Assembly (NCBI GenBank): GCA_016213725.1
Contig: JACQZS010000311.1
Coordinates: 1-38,348 of the forward strand
Direction: 5' to 3'
DNA: 38,348 nt
DNA from: Acidobacteriota bacterium
GTDB lineage: Bacteria; Acidobacteriota; Terriglobia; Bryobacterales; Bryobacteraceae
Every line of letters begins with the position of its first letter. Position 1 is the first letter of the stretch. This document shows positions 24,406 through 31,673 of the stretch, in pieces. A model generated the notes under the pieces. That model was given only the letters and a program-made list of their open reading frames with translations. It did no database searches and was not told the DNA's origin. Both the position numbers and the translations under genes were made by a program.

Positions 24406-26517
24406 ATGCCGCTCACCCAAACCCCGCGCGCCGCCGGCGGCCCCGCTCAGCTTCTCCCCAAGAAGCTGTCCCACGCGCGCCCGCTGTTCGATCCGGAGAT
24501 CCTCCGCCGCGCCATCCGCGATTCCTTCCTCAAGCTCAACCCCGTGCGGCTGCTCAAGAACCCCGTCATCTTCGTCGTCGAGATCGGCGCCGCCATCACC
24601 ACGCTGCTCCTCGCCCGCGACCTCGCCACCCGCGCCGCCGACACCGCCTTCAACCTCCAGATCACTCTCTGGCTCTGGTTCACCGTCCTCTTCGCCAATT
24701 TCGCCGAAGCCATGGCCGAAGCCCGCGGCAAGGCCCAGGCCGACACTCTGCGCAAGACCAAGTCCGATTCCGCCGCCCGCCGCCTGCGCCCAAACGGCAC
24801 AACGGAAAGCGTCGCCTCCTCGCAGCTCCGCGCCGGCGACGAAGTGCTCTGCGAAGCCGGCGACACCATCCCCGGCGACGGCGAGGTCATCGAGGGCATC
24901 GCCACGGTCGACGAATCCGTCATCACCGGCGAAAGCGCCCCCGTCATCCGCGAATCCGGCGGCGATCGCTCCGCCGTCACCGGCGGCACCAAAGTCCTCT
25001 CCGACCACATCCGCATCCGCATCACCTCCAATCCCGGCGAGACTTTCCTCGATCGCATGATCGCCCTCGTCGAAGGCGCCCAGCGCCAGAAGACCCCCAA
25101 CGAAATCGCCCTCAATATCCTCATCGCCGGCCTCACGCTCATCTTCCTGCTGGCCGTCGTCACCCTCCAGCCGTTCTCGCAGTACAGCGTCTCCGCCGCC
25201 GGCGCCGGCGCCGTGCCCAGCATGGCCGTGCTCGTCTCGCTGCTCGTCTGCCTGATCCCCACCACCATCGGCGGCCTGCTCTCCGCCATCGGCATCGCCG
25301 GCATGGATCGCGTCATGCAGCACAACGTCCTCGCCATGAGCGGCAAGGCCGTCGAAGCCGCCGGCGATGTCAATACCCTCCTCCTCGACAAGACCGGCAC
25401 CATCACCATCGGCAACCGCCAGGCCGTCGAATTCCTACCCGTGCCAGGCGTCACCGAAACCGAGCTCGCCGAAGCCGCCCAGCTTTCCAGCCTCGCCGAC
25501 GAAACCCCCGAAGGCCGCTCCGTCGTCGTGCTGGCCAAAGAGAAGTACGGCCTGCGCGGCCGCGAGCTCGCCCAGCACGAAGCCCACTTCATCCCTTTCT
25601 CCGCCTACACGCGCATGAGCGGCGTGGATATCGACAGCGGCCGCCTGCGCAAAGGCGCCACCGAATCCATCGCCCAGTTCGTCACTGAGGAAGGCGGCTC
25701 CGTCACCCCCGAACTGCGCGAGATCGCCGAACGCATCTCCCGCCAGGGCGGCACCCCGCTGGCCGTCGCCAACGGCCGCCGCGCACTCGGCGTCATCCAC
25801 CTCAAAGACGTCGTCAAAGGCGGCATGAAGGAGCGCCTCGCCCAGCTTCGCCGCATGGGCATCAGTACGGTCATGATCACCGGCGACAATCCCCTCACCG
25901 CCGCCGCCATCGCCGCCGAAGCGGGCGTCGACAATTTCCTCGCCCAGGCCTCCCCCGCCGACAAGCTCAACTACATCAAGAAGGAGCAGGGCGAAGGCCG
26001 CCTCGTCGCCATGACCGGCGACGGCACCAACGACGCGCCCGCCCTCGCCCAGGCCGACGTCGGCCTCGCCATGAATACCGGCACCATGGCCGCCAAGGAG
26101 GCCGGCAACATGGTGGACCTCGACTCCAATCCCACCAAGCTCATCGAAGTCGTCGCCATCGGCAAGCAACTGCTCATCACCCGCGGCGCCCTCACCACCT
26201 TCTCCATCGCCAACGACGTGGCCAAGTACTTCGCCATCATCCCAGCCATGTTCATGGCCACCTACCCGGCCCTCGGCGCCCTCAACGTCATGGGCCTGAA
26301 TAACCCCCGCAGCGCTGTGCTCTCCGCCGTCATCTTCAACGCGCTCATCATCATCGTGCTCGTGCCCCTGGCCCTGCGCGGCGTCCAGTACCGGCCTGAA
26401 ACCGCCGGCGCCCTGCTCCGCCGCAACCTGCTCATCTACGGCCTCGGCGGCCTCCTCGCCCCCTTCCCCGGCATCTGGGCCATCGACCGTCTCGTACACC
26501 TCCTCGGCCTCGCATAA
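24406..26517 (+). CDS. kdpB: Potassium-transporting P-type ATPase subunit KdpB
   Basis: This is a 703-residue P-type ATPase that drives potassium uptake through KdpA. Order of parts: N-terminal region and membrane helices; actuator domain with '[10 protein letters not shown]' (TGES); the pump membrane helix with '[21 protein letters not shown]'; phosphorylation site Asp328 in '[14 protein letters not shown]'; nucleotide-binding domain with '[11 protein letters not shown]' and 'KGATESI'; the hinge '[20 protein letters not shown]'; and C-terminal helices. It is about 20 residues longer at the N-terminus than E. coli KdpB (phosphorylated at Asp307), the extra part being proline-rich and basic. 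kdpC follows after 12 bases. Confidence 0.97.
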   Translation: MPLTQTPRAAGGPAQLLPKKLSHARPLFDPEILRRAIRDSFLKLNPVRLLKNPVIFVVEIGAAITTLLLARDLATRAADTAFNLQITLWLWFTVLFANFAEAMAEARGKAQADTLRKTKSDSAARRLRPNGTTESVASSQLRAGDEVLCEAGDTIPGDGEVIEGIATVDESVITGESAPVIRESGGDRSAVTGGTKVLSDHIRIRITSNPGETFLDRMIALVEGAQRQKTPNEIALNILIAGLTLIFLLAVVTLQPFSQYSVSAAGAGAVPSMAVLVSLLVCLIPTTIGGLLSAIGIAGMDRVMQHNVLAMSGKAVEAAGDVNTLLLDKTGTITIGNRQAVEFLPVPGVTETELAEAAQLSSLADETPEGRSVVVLAKEKYGLRGRELAQHEAHFIPFSAYTRMSGVDIDSGRLRKGATESIAQFVTEEGGSVTPELREIAERISRQGGTPLAVANGRRALGVIHLKDVVKGGMKERLAQLRRMGISTVMITGDNPLTAAAIAAEAGVDNFLAQASPADKLNYIKKEQGEGRLVAMTGDGTNDAPALAQADVGLAMNTGTMAAKEAGNMVDLDSNPTKLIEVVAIGKQLLITRGALTTFSIANDVAKYFAIIPAMFMATYPALGALNVMGLNNPRSAVLSAVIFNALIIIVLVPLALRGVQYRPETAGALLRRNLLIYGLGGLLAPFPGIWAIDRLVHLLGLA

Positions 26518-26529
26518 GGAACTTCATCT

Positions 26530-27099
26530 ATGTGGCGACAAATGATTCCCGCTCTCCGCATGACGCTGTGGCTCACCCTGCTCACCGGCCTGCTCTATCC
26601 TGCTCTAGTCACCGCTCTCAGCCAGGGCCTCTTCCCCGTTCAGGCCAATGGCAGTCTCCTGACGCAGGACGGCCGCGTCATCGGCTCCACGCTCCTCGGC
26701 CAGAACTTCACCCGGCCCGGCTACTTCCATCCGCGCCCCTCCGCCGCCGGCAGCGACGGCTACGACGCTTCCTCCTCCGGCGGGTCCAATTTCGGCCCCA
26801 CAAGCCAGAAGCTGCTGGATCGTATCCAGGCCGCCAAAAGCGCCGAAGGCCTGCAAACAAACATCCCTGCCGACATGCTCACCGCCAGCGGCAGCGGCCT
26901 CGATCCCCACATCAGTCCGGCCAACGCGCAGCTCCAGGTCCCGCGTGTTGCACGCGCGCGGAACATTCCGGAGCCCGAACTCGCCGAACTCGTCAATCGC
27001 CACACCGAAGCCCGCACCCTCGGCTTCCTCGGCGAGCCGCGCGTCAACGTCCTCCTGCTCAACCTCGCCGTGGACCATCGCTGGCCCGCGCGCCCATAA
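26530..27099 (+). CDS. kdpC: Potassium-transporting ATPase subunit KdpC
   Basis: This is a 189-residue protein with one N-terminal membrane span (~10-30) and a periplasmic domain. Family motifs are 'GSTLLGQNFTRPGYFHPRPSAAG' followed by 'YDASSSGGSNFGPTSQKLLDRI', and 'DMLTASGSGLDPHISPANAQLQVPRVARAR'. KdpC is the membrane-bound accessory subunit that is thought to raise ATP affinity of the KdpFABC complex. Length matches the usual ~190. The next gene (KdpD N-terminal half) starts 18 bases after its stop. Confidence 0.95.
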   Translation: MWRQMIPALRMTLWLTLLTGLLYPALVTALSQGLFPVQANGSLLTQDGRVIGSTLLGQNFTRPGYFHPRPSAAGSDGYDASSSGGSNFGPTSQKLLDRIQAAKSAEGLQTNIPADMLTASGSGLDPHISPANAQLQVPRVARARNIPEPELAELVNRHTEARTLGFLGEPRVNVLLLNLAVDHRWPARP

Positions 27100-27117
27100 T
27101 CTCTTTAGGCCACCCGC

Positions 27118-28254
27118 ATGCGCGACAACATACCAGGAAGGCCCAGCCCGGAAGAACTGCTGCGCCGCGTGGAGGCCGAGGCCGGCCATCGGCGGCTCGG
27201 TCGCCTGAAGGTCTTTCTCGGATATGCCGCCGGCGTGGGCAAGTCGCTGCGCATGTTCGACGAAGGCCGGCGCCGCAAGTCTCGCGGGCAGGACGTCGTG
27301 GTGGCCGCCGTCCAGTCCTCCGAAGGCGATATCGGTCTGGAAGTCATCCCTCAGTTGCCGGGCGGTGCGCTCGACCTCGAAGCCATCCGCCGCCGCCGCC
27401 CCGGAGTCTGCCTCATCGACGGCCTGGCGCACCGCAATCCCCCCGGCACTCTTCACCACTGCCGCTGGCAGGACGTGGAAGACCTGCTCTCCGCCGGCGT
27501 CTCCGTCATCACCACCATCAACCTCCAATACATCGCTGAAAAGCAGCCGCTCGTGGAGGCCATTCGCGGCCGCCGCGTGGCGGATTCCGTTCCGGAGCGC
27601 TTCCTCCTCCGCGCCGACGAGATCGAAATCGTGGACGCTCCTCCCGAATACTGCGTGGAACGCGCCAACGCCGGCCAGCCCGACGCCGCTTCCGACCTCC
27701 TCGCCCGCCAGCTCTCCGAACTGCGCGAAATCGCTTTGGTCCTCGCCGCCGAAGTGGTCGACGCGCAACTCGTCCGCTACCTCCAGCGCAACGGCGTCGA
27801 GCAGTCCTTCGGCGCCAATGAGCGCATCCTCGTCTGCATCACGCCCCGCTCCAACGCCGCCCTCATGCTGCATCGCGCCCAGCGCCAGGCCCAGCGTTTC
27901 CACGGACAGCTCTACGCCGCCTATGTCGAGCAGCCCGAAATCTCCCCGCAAGACCGCGCCATGCTGGATCGCAACCTGGACCTCGCCCGCCACTCCCAGG
28001 CCGCCGTCCTCATGCTCCACGGCGAAGACGTAGTCGATGCCATCCTCCGCTGCGCGGCCGCCGAGAACATCACCCAGATCTTCGTCGGCCACAGCCAGCG
28101 CACCGGTTTCTGGCAGCGCCTGCGGCCGAATCCCGTCGAACGCCTCATCCTCGAATCGGCCGGCGTCGATGTGCGCGTCTTCCCGCAGGCCGAATCGACG
28201 CGCAGAGAGGACTCGGGTACCCTGGAGCCATGCCAGCAGCGGCCGGAAGCTTAA
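27118..28254 (+). CDS. Stand-alone KdpD N-terminal sensor (KdpD domain plus Usp), copy 1
   Basis: This is a 378-residue protein equal to the cytoplasmic input half of KdpD, without membrane, GAF or kinase parts. Residues ~28-235 are the osmosensitive KdpD domain with Walker A 'GYAAGVGKS' (35-43). The Walker B region reads 'GVCLIDGLAHRN', where D-G replaces the D-E seen in copy 2. Residues ~250-365 are a Usp domain ('ERILVCITPRSNAALMLHRA', 'ITQIFVGHSQRTGF'). In KdpD this half binds ATP and modulates the phosphatase activity of the kinase. Cyanobacteria such as Anabaena are known to have short KdpDs without a kinase. It ends overlapping copy 2 by 25 bases. Degenerate Walker B suggests weaker or lost ATP hydrolysis. 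Confidence 0.88.
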   Translation: MRDNIPGRPSPEELLRRVEAEAGHRRLGRLKVFLGYAAGVGKSLRMFDEGRRRKSRGQDVVVAAVQSSEGDIGLEVIPQLPGGALDLEAIRRRRPGVCLIDGLAHRNPPGTLHHCRWQDVEDLLSAGVSVITTINLQYIAEKQPLVEAIRGRRVADSVPERFLLRADEIEIVDAPPEYCVERANAGQPDAASDLLARQLSELREIALVLAAEVVDAQLVRYLQRNGVEQSFGANERILVCITPRSNAALMLHRAQRQAQRFHGQLYAAYVEQPEISPQDRAMLDRNLDLARHSQAAVLMLHGEDVVDAILRCAAAENITQIFVGHSQRTGFWQRLRPNPVERLILESAGVDVRVFPQAESTRREDSGTLEPCQQRPEA

Positions 28255-29366
28255 CGGTCATCCTCGGCTATGCCGCCGGCGTTGGCAAAACCTACCGGAT
28301 GCTCGAAGAGGGCCAGCGCCTGAAAGCCGCCGGCCACGACGTCGTGGTCGGCTACTTTGAGCCGCATGGCCGCCAGGAGACCATCGCCAAGCTCGCCGGC
28401 CTCGAACTCGTTCCGCGCCGCGCCATCCAATACCGCCAGCGCTCCTTCGAGGAGATGGACACAGAGGCCATCCTCCACCGCCGGCCGGAAATCTGCCTCG
28501 TCGATGAATTCCCGCACACCAACATCCCCGGCTCGCCGCGCGCCAAACGCTGGGAGGACGTGCTCACCCTGCTGCAGGCCGGCATCGGCGTGGTCACCAC
28601 CATGAACATCCAACACCTGGAGAGCCTCAATGACCAGGTGCGCCACGTCTCCGGCATTCAGGTGCGTGAAACCGTGCCGGATTGGGTGCTCCAGCGCGCC
28701 GCTGAGATCGTCTTCGTCGATCTCACCCCGGGTGCGCTCCTCAACCGCCTCGACCGCGGCGTCGTCTACGCCCCCGAAAAAGCCCAGCGCGCCAAAGAGA
28801 ACTTCTTCCGCGAGCCCACTCTCGCCGCCTTGCGCGAGATGGCCCTCCGCCAAACCGCCCACGAAGTGGAGCTGCGCCAGCCAGACCCGCTCGAGGAACC
28901 GCGCCCGCTAGCCGCGGACCAATCCGCTCGTCTGCCCTCCCTCGAACACGAGCGCATCCTCATCCACGTCACCGATTCTCCCAGCGCCGCCGCCCTCATC
29001 CGCCGCGGCAAGCGCGTGGCTGATTACCTCCGCGCCGAATGCTTCGCCGTCACCGTGGTCCCCGGACCCGGCCTCGCCAGCCTTCCCGCCGCTCAACGCG
29101 CCGCTCTCGAACAGCACCTCGATTTCGCCCGCAAGCTCCACATCGAGACCCGTGTCCTCGATGCCGACGACCCGGCCGAAGCTCTCGCCGGCTTCGCCCA
29201 CACCAACGGCATCACGCAGATCTTCCTTTCCAAGCCCAAGGCCCCGCGCTTCCGCCTCCTCGCGCCCAGGCAGGAACTGGTCATGCGCGTCCTGCGCGCC
29301 GCCCGCGATATCCAGGTCACCGTCGTCGCAGATCGCCTGCCCGCCCGCGCCGGCCATCAGGACTGA
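28230..29366 (+). CDS. Stand-alone KdpD N-terminal sensor (KdpD domain plus Usp), copy 2
   Basis: This is a second 378-residue KdpD N-terminal half that starts inside the last 25 bases of copy 1. Walker A is 'GYAAGVGKT' (13-21), and Walker B is intact ('EICLVDEFPHTN'). 'GVVTTMNIQHLESLNDQV' and 'VRETVPDWVLQRA' are strong KdpD signatures, closer to classical KdpD than copy 1. The Usp domain follows ('ERILIHVTDSPSAAALIRRG', 'ITQIFLSKPKAPRF'). Copy 2 lacks the ~22-residue N-terminal extension of copy 1. The two copies may form a heteromer that feeds the kinase half encoded at 19597-21069. The stop lies one base from the end of the convergent PLP-enzyme gene. Confidence 0.9.
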   Translation: MPAAAGSLTVILGYAAGVGKTYRMLEEGQRLKAAGHDVVVGYFEPHGRQETIAKLAGLELVPRRAIQYRQRSFEEMDTEAILHRRPEICLVDEFPHTNIPGSPRAKRWEDVLTLLQAGIGVVTTMNIQHLESLNDQVRHVSGIQVRETVPDWVLQRAAEIVFVDLTPGALLNRLDRGVVYAPEKAQRAKENFFREPTLAALREMALRQTAHEVELRQPDPLEEPRPLAADQSARLPSLEHERILIHVTDSPSAAALIRRGKRVADYLRAECFAVTVVPGPGLASLPAAQRAALEQHLDFARKLHIETRVLDADDPAEALAGFAHTNGITQIFLSKPKAPRFRLLAPRQELVMRVLRAARDIQVTVVADRLPARAGHQD

Positions 29367-29367
29367 T

Positions 29368-30459
29368 CTACTGCAGCTTCCCGCGCCCTTCCACCCTCCA
29401 CCAGTGCTCCACCTCGTCACCGCGGATGCCATACACCGTCTCGTGCAGGTTCATCGCCACGCAGATGTGGTTCGGCACTATCCTCAGCCTGTCTCCCACG
29501 GCGAACTCCGTCGCGTCCCCGTTCAAGTCCAGGAAGCCGTGCTCCTCGTTCATCTTGTGGAAGCGGATCTTCTCGTGCCCCACCACCTCGCCGAACGTTA
29601 CTTCCGGCGAGCTGGACATCCGGTCCGACGAAAACGTCTTCGATCCGCCGTCGATGATGATCCGCCCCGGCGCCACGCTCACCACCGTCGCCAGAATCGT
29701 CGCCGCGCAATCCGCCTTGCCGCACGCCCCGGATAACACCGTGTTCCGGTCGTTGAAGATGTAGGTGCCCGGCCGGATCTCGTTCATCTCCGCAATCGTG
29801 TGGGACTCCCATTCCAGCGGCGTCGAACCGCCGCTCACAATCTCGGGCGTCAGCCCCTTCGCCTTCAGCCCCTGCACCGCTCCCCGCACCGTCAGCCTCA
29901 GCGCCTCCAGTTGCTTGCGCCCCGTTTCATCCAGATCCTTGATGTGTCCGGGATAGAACGCCACACCGCGCCAGCGGATGTGCGGCAGCCGGGCCACTCC
30001 CGCCGCCAGCGCTTCCAGCTCCACTCCCGGCTGCACGCCCACCCGGTGCAGACCCGCGTCCATCTCCGTCAGCAGCGAAACCTCCACTCCCGCCGCCCGC
30101 GCCGCATCCGAAATCGGACGCGCCGCCGCCAGGCTGTCCACCGCCACCGTCACCTGGATCTTCCGCGCCAGTTCCGTCAACCGCGCCAGCTTGGCGCGCC
30201 CCACCACCGGGTAGGCGATCAGCAGATCTTTCACCCCGCTCGAAAGCATCACCTCAGCTTCCGTCGTCTTCGCCACGCTCAGTCCGGCCGCGCCCAACTC
30301 GAGCTGCCTCCGGCCCAGCGCCGGAATCTTGTGCGTCTTCGTGTGCGGCCTCACCCGCAACCCGTGCTCCCGCCCGTAGTCGGCCGTCCGTGCCAGGTTG
30401 CGCTCCATGATGTCCAAATCGATCAGGATCGCTGGTGTGTCCAGGTCTTTCAAATGCAT
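29368..30459 (-). CDS. D-threonine aldolase/D-serine dehydratase-type PLP enzyme
   Basis: This is a 363-residue fold-type III PLP protein (alanine-racemase-like barrel). The PLP lysine is expected at Lys41 in 'RVRPHTKTHKIP'. The C-terminal domain has 'VPNHICVAMN', whose His and Cys are the metal ligands of D-threonine aldolase and eukaryotic-type D-serine dehydratase. Known members cleave D-threonine to glycine and acetaldehyde or deaminate D-serine to pyruvate and ammonia; the sequence alone does not decide. 'DTPAILIDLDIMERNL' is a typical start. It ends one base from the convergent sensor gene. Plus-strand sequence here is C-rich although the gene is on the minus strand, so its codons end in G more than those of its neighbours. 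It starts 6 bases after the next minus-strand gene and is probably co-transcribed with it. Confidence 0.85.
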   Translation of the reverse strand: MHLKDLDTPAILIDLDIMERNLARTADYGREHGLRVRPHTKTHKIPALGRRQLELGAAGLSVAKTTEAEVMLSSGVKDLLIAYPVVGRAKLARLTELARKIQVTVAVDSLAAARPISDAARAAGVEVSLLTEMDAGLHRVGVQPGVELEALAAGVARLPHIRWRGVAFYPGHIKDLDETGRKQLEALRLTVRGAVQGLKAKGLTPEIVSGGSTPLEWESHTIAEMNEIRPGTYIFNDRNTVLSGACGKADCAATILATVVSVAPGRIIIDGGSKTFSSDRMSSSPEVTFGEVVGHEKIRFHKMNEEHGFLDLNGDATEFAVGDRLRIVPNHICVAMNLHETVYGIRGDEVEHWWRVEGRGKLQ

Positions 30460-30464
30460 AACGT

Positions 30465-31172
30465 CTATTTCTTCTTCTTCGGATCTACAAATCGCAGGCT
30501 CACCCGCGGCGGCGCCTTGCGGTAAACCAGTTCGATGTCCTTGGGCCGCAACTTGCCTTCCATCTGGAAATACAGCAGCCCGGAAACCGGCTTCTCAAAC
30601 TCGTCCTCGGGCAGAACCTTCGCCTTCAATGCGTCGAGCAGGGGATTGGACTTCGCCTCGCGCTGCTCGATCCTGGCCGATGCGCCGGAGGTGTCGGCCG
30701 TGGCGGAACCCACGTTCGGCGTCTGCCCCGGCATCGGCAGTCCCGCGCCCGGCGCGCCTGTCGGCGATCCGCCCGGCACTCCAGGCACACCCCAGGGAAC
30801 TCGCCGCTCTTCACTCATGCCCGTGCCCTGCGTCCCGCCCTGCGATCCCACCACCATCACCGAGGTCCCCGCTATCTGTGTCGGCTCCAGCGGACGGGAC
30901 TTCTGCCCGTCCCGGTCCGACCGCAGCAGAAAATCGTCCCGGATCAGGTTCAGCTTCCAACCCTCGGCCGGCGTCACCGTCACCTTCACCACCACGATGC
31001 TCTCGCCCGGGTCCTGACCCAGCACCGCTTTGATCTCGTCGCGCGTCAAATACGCCACCGCGTCGATCGCCACCTTCTGGTCCGCGCCCTGGCCGTGCAA
31101 CTCCGGTTTGGCGGCGGGTTTTTGTGCGAAGCAAACGCTGGCCGCGGCCAGCAGGGAAATGATGAGTCGCAT
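30465..31172 (-). CDS. Secreted hypothetical protein with Gly/Pro-rich centre and basic tail
   Basis: This is a 235-residue protein from the ATG at 31172, which has a GCAGGGGGCG purine stretch upstream and opens a signal peptide (MRLIISLLAAASVCFA, cleavage before QKPA). The frame extends farther upstream across the blaI gene but that part is noise. Mature residues ~35-110 form a compact domain ('YLTRDEIKAVLGQDPGESIVVVKVTVTP', 'DDFLLRSDRDGQKSRP'). Residues ~115-175 are a low-complexity Gly/Pro/Thr region. The C-terminus has 'LLYFQMEGKLRPKDIELVYRKAPPRVSLRF' and ends in four lysines. I do not recognise the family. It is divergent from blaI over 93 bases that contain the BlaI-type operator. Confidence 0.7.
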   Translation of the reverse strand: MRLIISLLAAASVCFAQKPAAKPELHGQGADQKVAIDAVAYLTRDEIKAVLGQDPGESIVVVKVTVTPAEGWKLNLIRDDFLLRSDRDGQKSRPLEPTQIAGTSVMVVGSQGGTQGTGMSEERRVPWGVPGVPGGSPTGAPGAGLPMPGQTPNVGSATADTSGASARIEQREAKSNPLLDALKAKVLPEDEFEKPVSGLLYFQMEGKLRPKDIELVYRKAPPRVSLRFVDPKKKK

Positions 31173-31223
31173 ATCGTTCGCCCCCTGCTTCCACCTTACA
31201 CCGGGACGCGCCGCAAATTTTCC

Positions 31224-31252
31224 TTGACTCCGCTTCCGTTTAGAGTTACAAC
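31224..31252 (+). promoter_or_regulatory. Sigma70 promoter of the blaI-M56 operon
   Basis: TTGACT (31224-31229) and TACAAC (31247-31252) are spaced by exactly 17 bases. The -35 matches five of six consensus bases and the -10 four of six. The blaI ATG is 13 bases further, so the leader is very short. The -10 lies inside the palindrome listed next. Confidence 0.7.
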
Positions 31253-31257
31253 TTGTA
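31247..31257. promoter_or_regulatory. BlaI-type operator palindrome over the -10 box
   Basis: TACAACTTGTA is a perfect palindrome of the form TACA-n3-TGTA. BlaI, MecI and CopY repressors are known to bind TACA-n-TGTA type dyads. The position, over the -10 of the blaI gene itself, is what autorepression requires. A repressor bound here could also affect the divergent secreted-protein gene. Confidence 0.65.
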
Positions 31258-31265
31258 GCGGTACG

Positions 31266-31673
31266 ATGCGTAACACAAAACAGGCACGGAAACGGCTGAG
31301 CGAACTCGAGCACCTCGTCATGGAGTTTCTCTGGAAGGCCGGCCCATCCAGTTCGGAGCAGGTGCGCGAAGGCCTGGCCAAGCGCCACGCGATGAAGGAT
31401 GCCACGGCGCGTACCATCCTGCGCAGGCTCGAGGAGAAAGGCTACGCCACTCATCGCGAGGAGGGGCGCACCTACATCTACTCGGGCGTGGAACGCGCGG
31501 AAAATGTCGCCGTCCGGGCCATTCGCCAGATCGCAGACCGTTTCTGGGGCGGCTCCGTCACCGCGCTGGTGGCGGGTCTGGTGGAGCAGGAAGAGATCGA
31601 CGCCCGCGAGCTCAGGGAGCTTGCGAGCAAGCTGGAACGGCAGCAGGAGCGGAAAGGCAAATCCGATGAATGA
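31266..31673 (+). CDS. BlaI/MecI-family transcriptional repressor
   Basis: This is a 135-residue winged-helix repressor. The start at 31266 follows its promoter closely and gives the family start 'LSELEHLVMEFLWKAGPSSSEQVREGLAK'. The recognition helix region is 'KDATARTILRRLEEKGYATHREEGRTYIYSGV', as in BlaI, MecI and CopY. C-terminal helices (~75-130) form the dimerisation part, ending in a charged tail. BlaI proteins are released when a membrane M56 sensor-protease is activated, and such a gene overlaps this one by 8 bases. Autoregulation through the operator at 31247-31257 is likely. No beta-lactamase gene is nearby, so the target is not antibiotic resistance as far as can be seen. Confidence 0.9.
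   Translation: MRNTKQARKRLSELEHLVMEFLWKAGPSSSEQVREGLAKRHAMKDATARTILRRLEEKGYATHREEGRTYIYSGVERAENVAVRAIRQIADRFWGGSVTALVAGLVEQEEIDARELRELASKLERQQERKGKSDE

Noticed and set aside
22605..24416. Open frame of about 600 codons antisense to kdpA
   Set aside because: It consists mostly of glycine, glutamate, alanine and histidine in the pattern expected opposite a C-ending coding frame. kdpA on the other strand is unmistakable.
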